A DNA stretch of 23,218 nucleotides from Chara braunii (taxonomy: Eukaryota > Streptophyta > Charophyceae > Charales > Characeae): assembly GCA_003427395.1 (NCBI GenBank), contig BFEA01000243.1, positions 1,168,165 through 1,191,382 of the forward strand, read 5' to 3'. Below, in pieces: positions 16,618 to 23,218 of this stretch; the stretch's first letter is position 1, and each line of letters starts with the position of its first letter. The notes beneath the pieces were generated by a model. The model searched no databases. It was not told where the DNA came from and was given only the letters and a program-made list of their open reading frames with translations. The translations under genes were made by a program, and so were the position numbers.

Positions 16618-19600
16618 AATCAGGTTCCTCACTTGGAATGTCCGTGGGTTTGATGACACATCTAAAAAGTTTAAAAAATCAAGATTTAAGGAATGGATCC
16701 ACGCTAAGAATGTTCAAATCGTCTGTATCCAAGAGACGAAGCTAAGTCAAGATAGGATCACATCTATCCAAAACTGGTGGGATAGCCCGCAGTTCTGGTC
16801 TCCAGCTGACGGGACTAAGGGCGAGGTGGCCATCCTCGTCAACAAGGATTTGAAAATTGACATTCTAGATCACTATCTAGATGACGGGGGACGTTGGGCT
16901 TGGCTCAAGTTTGCTATAGATAATGAAGAATGGGCAATCATGATGGTGTATGCCCCGGAATCCTACGCTGATCGAATTACCTTTTTTGCAAAACTTCCGG
17001 CTGTCCATCCTGATGTCGAAAATTTTATCATAACCGGTGATTGGAATACAGTTCTCAATCTCGGCCAGGATACATTGGTCGCAACTGCTCTAAGAACAGA
17101 TACGGTGCTTCTCTCATCCTTCTGTGAAACTCATAATCTATCAGACCCATTTAGAATCTTCAACCCGCTGGATCAAGGGTTCACTTGGTTTGGGTCACCC
17201 CCTACCCCTGACTCGCCCCAACCGAGGAAGCGTCTTGATTATTTTCTGGTGAGAGGTTCCCCTTGGGACCGCAGTATCTGGTGTGATGTGCTGCCTGCGA
17301 CAATGTCAGATCACTACCCGGTAGCTTTCGATATCATCTCCAGAGATGAGGTTGAACGACACCGACCACTCTTTAGATTAAATGTGAACCTTTTGAAAGA
17401 CCTAGGGGTAATCCGCTCGGTTAACTCTCATTTGACGAAATGGCTGAAAGCCAAGGATCTTTTCGCAGACTACTTCCAGTGGGCGGACACTGGCATAGCT
17501 ATTGTCAAGCAGGCCCTGATCACCTTTTCCAGGATGAAAGCGGCTCGAAGGAATTGGAAAGAAAAGTCTCTATTTAAAACGATATTCGAAGCTGAATCTA
17601 AGATGGGTAAGGACCCATTTTTAGATTACTAATGGGCAGGCATTCGCAGAGACTCCCTAGCCCAGCTTGAAGCCCTGGAGATCCAAAGACATCTAGAATG
17701 GACAGAATTTCTAAACAATCGAGGGATTGTAGGCCTAGATAGGATGACAAAGCTCACTTTTCGCTCTCTTCTTCTTCGTCATTCTAAATCTTGGATTAAG
17801 GAACTGTCTCATCCATTTCATGCCTCTGCACCTTTAGTTGTAGATACCATTCAAATGTGCAGCTACGCTCTTGAGTATTACAGGGATATTGTCACTACCC
17901 GGAGACCCTTTCACCCTCCACAGTGTGACTTATCTGAAACATCGACCTTTTGGGATTCTTCACATAAGGCCATCTCTCACGCGGCTGCAGCTGAATTAGA
18001 GAAACCCACAAAAGAAACAAAGCTCCTCCTGGCTGCTAAAGCTATGGCAAAAGGGAAGTGCCCAAGATTGGATGGGCTCCCCATTGAATTCTTTCTCGCA
18101 ACCTGGGCCTCCTTTGCCCCCTTTCTGTGTAAAATCTATAACCATGCCCGATATACGGGCACGCTCCCAAAGGGATTTACTCAAGGCATGATCTTACTTA
18201 TGTACAAGAAAGGGGACAAACGAGACGTTCGTAACCGGAGACCCGTCTCTGTCCTAAACGTTACATACAAACTTCTTGCAAAGACCTTGGCTTTACGCCT
18301 GACAAAGCTCCTCCCCGATCTAATTGGTTGGGAGCAAGGGGCATTTGTTAAAGGAAGATCTATTTTTGAAAATATTATCTCAACCATACAGGCTCTTGAA
18401 GTCATCGGTAATGAAAAAAGGGACATTGCCATCCTCCTGTTGGACATGGAGAAGGCGTATGACAAAGTTGGATGAAGTTTTGTCCATACTACGTTAAAAA
18501 GGATGGGGTTCGGCCCCGACTTTAGCACCTGGGTAACAACTAGCTACGAGAACACCTCTTCGGTGGTTGTCATTAATGGTAGGATCTCAGATGAATTCCA
18601 ATTAACTCATTCACTGCGTCAAGGCTGTCCCCTGGCGCCCCTCCTGTTTGTGGTCCAATTAGAAGTTCTTCTAGATAACATTAGGAGCAACCCGACAATA
18701 GCAGGCCTAAAGCAAGCTCGCACTCTTGAATGGAAGGGGGGAGCTCTAGCTGATGATCTTACTGTAGCTTGTGACAACAATACAGTAGCACTACACGAAT
18801 TGCGTAAAGTCTAAGATGATTATTGTACCTTATCGGAAGCTTCTATAAATTGGAACGAATCCTTATTTCTCCTTCCTCCTCCCCGGGTGCTCTGTGTGGA
18901 TTGGGGGTTAAAGCAAATACCTGGTAATTCTTCGGACTGTTTCCTAAGGGTCCAAATATCCTTGTCGGACTGTTGTGATGTGCAGGATTCTATATTCGCG
19001 GAAAAGGTAGCAGGGAGGATTGCGGGATGGGCACGTTCCTTCAAGCTCTCCGTTTTTGGACGGGCCTTGGTGTTAACTTCAGCAGTCTTCTCCCTTCTAT
19101 GGTTCCCATTGTCGGTACATTTGTTGGGAGCAAGAGCTTACTCCAGGATCAAAAGGGATGCAGCACGATTTTTGTGGAAACCTGCAGCAAACTCTCAACA
19201 GGGCTTCATTTGGAAAGTTGCATGGGAAACTGTTTCCTCCACACGCTATCAAGGGGGTCTGGGCATCTTGGACCCGGTACATCAGAACTTGGCGTTGTTA
19301 TGTAAATGGGTTGTTTCAGCCCTGTTTGGGAATAGATCCAAGCTGTGCGTCAGATTAGCGGAATATTTGTTATCCAGAGAATGAGAACTTTCCCGACCTG
19401 CAGATGTATGGTCCTGCCTCCTTATGCCTTCATTTGCCAAAAAGAAGCCTAAGTCTAGGGTCTGGTGTAATATATTGCATGCTTGGCATAAGCTCTTCCC
19501 CCCTGATTCTTAGGCCCCCCAGACTAGGAGGGAAGTATTGAATCAAATCTTATTCGAAAACCCGTATATTATTCACCCGGAAGGCCACTGGTTTAAAGCA

Positions 19601-20769
19601 GATGGCAGTCCTGGCTCTTTTGGGAAAGCTTGGATAGAAAGGGGACTGGTTCAGGTAAGAGATATCTGGGACGCCTCGAGAGAGAATTGGCTATCATTAG
19701 ATCAGATCAAAATCAAACTGCATCGGTTAAGATTAGTGGAAGCCAATTATGACAAGCTCCTTAGTGCCATCCCCCTTTATTGGAAGAGGATGCTACCTGA
19801 TTCGGCGGAATATGGGCAGGGAGCCTGGGTAAGAGATCCAGATGATAGAAGTGAGGTCTTTAGGATCATTGGGCGGGAACTCCCTGAGGGTATTAGAGTG
19901 GAAGTTTGGTCACGGAGGATGGGTTTCATCTAATCCAAGCCTCACTCAAATAGAGGATAGAGTCATAGATACCTCTGTAGGCCTGGTGGAATGCAGAGTC
20001 TGGCAGAATACAGTCCAAGAAAAAATAGAGATCACACTGACTGATAACGCAGAGAGCCTTCCGATGGAACCACTGCTTTTTGGCTGGCTGGGAATTACTG
20101 GACCGCAATCTCAAACACCTTTGGTGTCATATTCTACCAAAATTGGAGTCCAGATTCAAAGGTCCTCTGTTAGAAAACAGCCAGCAGTAACAGCCTCGGA
20201 GAGACTATCTAAGGAACCTGGCTTTGTGCTGGGCAACTTAGACCTATTCGGCCACTGGAAAGCTCTGAGAACCATGGTTTCCCAGAAGCAAGCCAGTTTG
20301 ATTTGGTTACAACTTCTATTGGTGACACCTTCAGCAACATGGCTCTCCGCTAAAGGGATGGATATTTCTAAGCAGTGTGCTCTATGCAGGTGGGGCTGGG
20401 AAACTGCCTCCCACATTTGGTTGTACTGCCCCTTTTCAGCACAAATATGGGAGTGGTGGAAAACCAGATGGAAGGCTATTGCGAGAGAAAACTTCCAGTG
20501 GACCCAGGAGTGGTCACTTTATGGTTTGACAGAAGAACACTGTGATCTATCCTCTGGTTGGCCTTATATGGCTCCCCTTCCAAAGTCAGATTTCAACCAT
20601 CCAGGCCCTGATCAGGCAATGCATTCGGGTCGATTGGCTATCCCCCCGCCCGCAGTCCTTGAAGAACCGTCACTGGTTCTCCAAAACTTGGGCCAATAAT
20701 GGCTGCTGCGCTTCCATATCCTCCGAAGGTAAACTGATTTATGCTGATTGGTTACGTGGAGAACGATGA
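16601..20769 (+). pseudogene. LINE ORF2: APE endonuclease, reverse transcriptase, zf-RVT; disrupted
   Basis: The product would nick target DNA and prime reverse transcription there. The ATG at 16601 precedes the first endonuclease motif. Endonuclease residues visible: N13 in FLTWNVRG, E45 in CIQETK, D147/N149 in GDWNT, D237/H238 in SDHYPV, all of the expected core. Reverse transcriptase motifs: KCPRLDGLPIEFF (about 18056), RRPVSVLNVTYKLLAK, GAFVKGRSI, DMEKAYD (18443), RQGCPLAP and LADD (18746-18757). The C-terminal CX2CX8HX4C lies at 20376-20429. In-frame stops: TAA 17630, TGA 18473 (fits TGG to TGA), TAA 18812, TGA 19382, TAG 19511. Frame changes occur at about 19840-19930 and 20470-20560. 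An intact version would be about 1,390 codons. I see no RNase H domain. Confidence 0.93.
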
Positions 20770-21216
20770 AAGAAAGGTAGCCGCTGCAATAGGCTCCCTA
20801 TGCAGTAGACTGTGTGTCTTTGGCCGCTGGTAGGCCAAATCTCTTAATTAGAAAGGTTTTGGCTGGTGCCCTGCCAGTGTAAAGCTGGTAAGTTACCTTA
20901 GTACTATTTGCTGTTTTCAGAATACTTTAGCAATGTTGGGTTGCTCTCCTGATTGGGCTTAAGTCTAGTATTGTCTTTAGTGATTTTATTTTTTGTAAGC
21001 AACATAGTTTAGGTTAGAATTCTTGGGTTTAAAGTAGATCTCATGTTTCTTCTAGGATTAGCTTTTTGGATCCAGCCAACTGGCTGTAAGCTAAACCGGC
21101 TGATGCTGCCGGGATAACTCCGGGTTGAATTGTGAGGTCCCCGGCCTCTGGTTCTTGATTTGGAATATAAAGTTAGTGATTTAAAAATAATAATAATAAT
21201 AATAAATATATAAATA
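20770..21216 (+). other. LINE 3' untranslated region and AAT-type tail
   Basis: About 410 bases of AT-leaning sequence follow the ORF2 stop and end in TTAAAAATAATAATAATAAT and AAATA repeats (21181-21222). Before the tail, 21072-21128 contains stem-forming words, CCAGCCAACTGGCTG and GCCGGGATAACTCCGGG, which could be recognised by the reverse transcriptase as in some LINEs. That role is inference. Confidence 0.75.
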
Positions 21217-21306
21217 AATAAAGGAGTGCGACCACTAACTTCGCCCAACCCACAAATCCGGCTTTCCCAAATCCGCATACTTTGGGGACTTGGGATCGAA
21301 TTGTGA

Positions 21307-21816
21307 GGGCACGCTCACACTGCCTACCCCAAATTGTATTTTCCTCAAGAAATGGGATGCCCGATTTGGGAAAATAGTGGCCGGACTGGTCGCACTGCTT
21401 TCTTATTTCGCAACACACAAGTTTGTGTCCGCCTGTATTTTTTTTGGGTCCTCTTCGACTGCTCCAGTGACCAGTCCAACTGTGAGATCGCATTTCGTGG
21501 CAGGCAATATCTCTGTCTTCAAATTTCTTTCCATTTCCGTAGGTTGATTCCAAACAAGAAAGGGAATTTGCCGTAGGTTTCCACAAATTCCCAGCCCCCC
21601 CCGGGTTACGGCAAATTCCCAACCCCCCCCCCTTCCCCCCCCAGGTTACAGCAAATCAGCAAATTCCAAGCCCCCTGTGGCACCTCAGGCCTCTGAAAAA
21701 TGGGGTCTCGAATCAGTAATTTGGGGAAATGAGATCCTGGTGTGACTATCCCTCGATGCTATTTTTTCCGGATTTTGGGGATCATGCGGATTTGGTACTG
21801 CAGTGTGAGTGTGCCC
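21307..21816. mobile_element. MITE inside the family A terminal repeat, TSD TGA
   Basis: The ends are GGGCACGCTCACACTGC and, on the other strand, GGGCACACTCACACTGC: 17 bp with one mismatch. TGA flanks both sides (21304-21306 and 21817-21819). The interior is a diverged relative of family A (GGGAATTTGCCG, AAATGGGG, CATGCGGATTTGG) expanded by C-runs near 21594-21642. A degraded terminus-like GTGTGACTATCCC at 21737-21749 hints at another internal event. Confidence 0.82.
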
Positions 21817-22094
21817 TGACTATGCCCTGAGTACGTCCTGTGTGACAGTTGACTATCGATTTGTTCAGTGATTGTTTTTTGTTGTGCAATAGCAGAAAGC
21901 AAACTTGGATCAATTGGATTTGTTACTGCAGTGTGAGTGTGCCCTGACTATGGGCCTCGCTGCACTACTCTAGACGTTCACAAAAGACAAAAATAATGGC
22001 CGTGCATCTTTCCATATTCTAGTGGAAGATTCACTCTCGTTTTGCACATTTCGAGAGTAGTGCAGCGAGGCCCTATGCCCTGAGTAGGTCCTGT
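21788..22094 (+). repeat. Tandem duplication of the MITE junction, period 128 bp
   Basis: The stretch from GGATTTGGTACTGCAG (21788) through GTGTGAGTGTGCCC, TGA, CTATGCCC, TGA and GTACGTCC is present again from 21916 with few changes. In the second copy the sequence is split after CTAT by the 122-bp element at 21952-22073, then continues GCCC, TGA, GTAGGTCC. The duplicated unit includes all three nested right-hand ends, so the duplication came after the nesting. Confidence 0.88.
21952..22073. mobile_element. 122-bp TIR element with TSD TAT
   Basis: GGGCCTCGCTGCACTACTCT at the left end is matched exactly by its reverse complement at the right end (20-bp perfect TIR). TAT flanks both sides (21949-21951 and 22074-22076). 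Removing the element and one TAT restores GACTATGCCCTGAG, exactly as in the first copy of the duplication at 21818. Degenerate relatives of this terminus occur at about 2719, 3780 and 5410. Confidence 0.9.
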
Positions 22095-23174
22095 GAGAGA
22101 CCAAGCATAGCTCTGTGTTTCCCTACATGTGTAAAATAGAGCCCACATTTTTGACGTTTTCACATTTCGACAGCGGCAATTCAAGACCCATCGGGAGCGA
22201 CGGGGGGGGGGGGATAAAGCATAAACCAGATCGCCATTTTCTGCACCCCTCAGCAAACAGAACCAAATTCAGGCGTTACATCCCCTCCATGTTGCTGGTG
22301 CGACCTCATCCCCGGAGTACTCCTTATCGATGGAAGGCGGTAGCCTTTCCCACGAATCAGGGGCTCACAGCAACACTCGCCAAATGCCAACAGGTTGAAT
22401 GCATCAGAACCGACGGCTGGTCCATATACATTCGAAATGTTGGCGTTTCGCGAGGGGTCCGGCGAGGGCCTGGGAGTCTCCAGTCAAAAAGTCTGAATTT
22501 GGGCCTTTGGCCAATCTACGGAAAAGCAAGAGGGAGTCTTCAAATCATTGAGCTATGGCAGATGAGAGACGAAGAGGGAACGAGGAGGAGGAGGGAGGAG
22601 GGAAGGAAGGCGAAGGCGGGAGAACGCGATGCGAAGAAGAACAACGACCGACGCTAAATTAGAAAAGTCAGGCAGGGATTTTTTTTTCTTTTTCTTTCGT
22701 AGACAGGAATAGCATTTTATGTTTGGGTCGATCTCACTTCTTTTTCCTTTTGTAGATCCGAATATCATTTCTCCGGTGATCAAATTGCACCCCGAATTCA
22801 CCATCCCGGTTTTATCATCATCGTTCGTCAGTCTCGAGTCTTGACTCTCCATAGCAATCGCAGTCCAGTAAGTTCGACTGTGGTGTACACTGTAATAGCA
22901 AGCGGTCGAGGTAGTCCTAAAGTGAGAGAGAGTCCATAATGTTCGTCGTGAAACTGGCAACGGCAGTTAGATAGAGTCTGAAATAGCAAGCGGTCGAGGT
23001 ATTCCTAAAGTGTATCTGGTGCAAATAACAGTCAGAATTAGTTAGATCAAGGCTGTGAAAACAGATTGACATCCCTTCTCCTAACGACGAAGCGCGTCCG
23101 TCTCTTGATGGTTACCACCAAACGAGCACGAAAAGATCGATAGATAGATACACACACAGAGACAGAGAGAGAGT

Positions 23175-23175
<1 letters not shown>
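22095..23175. other. Unassigned right flank with a 31-bp spaced repeat
   Basis: No gene is supported. A 31-bp sequence beginning AATAGCAAGCGGTCGAGGTA occurs at 22894-22924 and 22982-23012 with one mismatch, 88 bp apart. Around 22680-22770 two related polypyrimidine-TAG-ATTT stretches look like a diverged duplication. There is a G-run at 22202-22213 and a purine-rich GAGGAGGAG tract at 22570-22620. Open frames on both strands (22115-22657 and 22553-22960) lack motifs. Confidence 0.5.

Positions 23176-23218
<43 letters not shown>
23134..23218. repeat. (GATA)n-(CA)n-(GA)n compound microsatellite at the right edge
   Basis: Short GATA and ACAC runs pass into GA dinucleotides that continue to the last base, so the array is cut by the window edge. 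Confidence 0.96.

Larger units (their letters stand above)
13449..21216 (+). mobile_element. Full-length but inactive LINE (plant L1-type)
   Basis: The element runs from a GC-rich 5' leader, through ORF1 and ORF2, to a 3' tail of AAT/AAAT repeats. The imperfect direct repeat AATAAAGGAGTGYG flanks it (13435-13448 and 21217-21230, one mismatch). Because the 3' copy overlaps the A-rich tail, the exact duplication length is uncertain. Independent support comes from the surrounding family A MITE, which reads continuously across the insertion when the LINE is removed. ORF2 has endonuclease, reverse transcriptase and zf-RVT-like regions in the order known for plant L1-type LINEs. Seven disabling changes in ORF2 and at least two in ORF1 make it non-functional. 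Confidence 0.9.
12192..21827 (-). mobile_element. Family A MITE copy 3, split three times
   Basis: Pieces at 12192-12461, 13346-13448, about 21231-21306 and 21820-21827 line up in order with the reverse complement of the family A copies at 3918 and 4393. Shared words are CCCATTTGTCAGCGGCCTG, ACAAGTTCTTGGCAGATTG, CCAAATCCCC, CACCTTGTCC, CCCAAATCCGCAT and finally CTATGCCC. TGA flanks both outer ends (12189-12191 and 21828-21830). The interruptions are an insertion of about 0.9 kb, a full LINE, and a third MITE at 21307-21816 that sits on the TGA of the right terminal repeat. Confidence 0.8.
12122..21838. mobile_element. Outermost nested MITE, about 78 bp, split by insertions
   Basis: The left part, 12122-12188, begins GGGCATACTGGGTCAGATAC after TGA and reaches AGCTAGTG. 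The right terminus expected from the superfamily is CTAGTGTGAGTATGCCC. Here CTAGTGTGA is followed by a new left end at 12192, and the remaining GTACGTCC (two differences from GTATGCCC) lies 9.6 kb away at 21831-21838, directly after a second TGA. The element was therefore split at the TGA inside its own terminal repeat. The outer flanks are TGA (12119-12121) and TGT (21839-21841). The interior GATTAGATACATTCC resembles family C. Confidence 0.7.

Noticed and set aside
14505-19513. Stop codon reassignment as an explanation for in-frame stops in the LINE
   Set aside because: TAA, TAG and TGA all interrupt the frames and there are frameshifts too, which fits ordinary decay.
22680-22760. Two possible 3' splice acceptors (T-rich tract followed by TAG) on the plus strand
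   Set aside because: They look like a diverged tandem duplication, and no coding exon follows either.
22115-22960. Two overlapping opposite-strand frames with a basic C-terminus or a Ser/Leu-rich C-terminus
   Set aside because: The basic and Ser/Leu-rich parts mirror one purine-rich tract. No motif and no splice evidence beyond weak polypyrimidine-TAG sites.

Overview
This is eukaryotic, repeat-dominated, non-genic DNA. I found no host protein-coding gene, tRNA or rRNA that I can support. The one large coding structure is a decayed LINE (non-LTR retrotransposon) at about 13449-21216. Its ORF2 carries an APE endonuclease, a reverse transcriptase and a C-terminal zf-RVT-like CCHC motif, and its ORF1 is of the plant DUF4283-plus-zinc-knuckle type. 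That architecture points to the green-plant lineage (Streptophyta). A charophyte alga such as Chara is my best guess, from family resemblance only, and I could not test it.

Layout. 1-165: compound GA/GT microsatellite. 415-870: PIF/Harbinger-like MITE with TAA target duplications. 1003-1130: small palindromic element. 1410-1507: minisatellite. 2229-2359: first member of a TIR superfamily whose ends are GGGCATACTCACAC and whose target duplication is TGA. 2719-3800: rich in short tandem duplications. 3918-4304 and 4393-4804: two paralogous MITEs of the same superfamily (family A). 4814-5229: TIR element with TAG duplications. 6199-7130: long GA, GT and CT arrays mixed with a dispersed CATTATGTTCGGGG-like motif. 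7130-7564: Mutator-like MITE with about 85-bp TIRs and a 9-bp target duplication. 8137-8845: TIR element of about 0.7 kb. 9141-9554: microsatellite-associated duplications, one of them around a single N. 9617-10037: second, partial Mutator-like MITE. 10300-12118: family B and C MITEs.

12119-21841 is one nested stack. A tiny MITE (12122-21838) is split by a family A MITE (12192-21827) that landed on a TGA inside the first element's terminal repeat. The family A copy is in turn split by an insertion of about 0.9 kb (12462-13345), by the whole LINE (13449-21216), and by a third MITE (21307-21816) that landed on the TGA of its own terminal repeat. The right-hand junction cluster was then duplicated in tandem (period 128 bp), and one copy received a further 122-bp TIR element (21952-22073). 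The order of events can be read from the sequence.

The LINE is dead. ORF1 has an in-frame TAG and a frameshift. ORF2 has five in-frame stops and two frameshifts. No transposase is present for any of the MITE families, so all are non-autonomous. The window starts and ends in (GA)n, as a contig whose assembly stopped at microsatellites would. Two single Ns (6884 and 9245) lie in or beside microsatellites.
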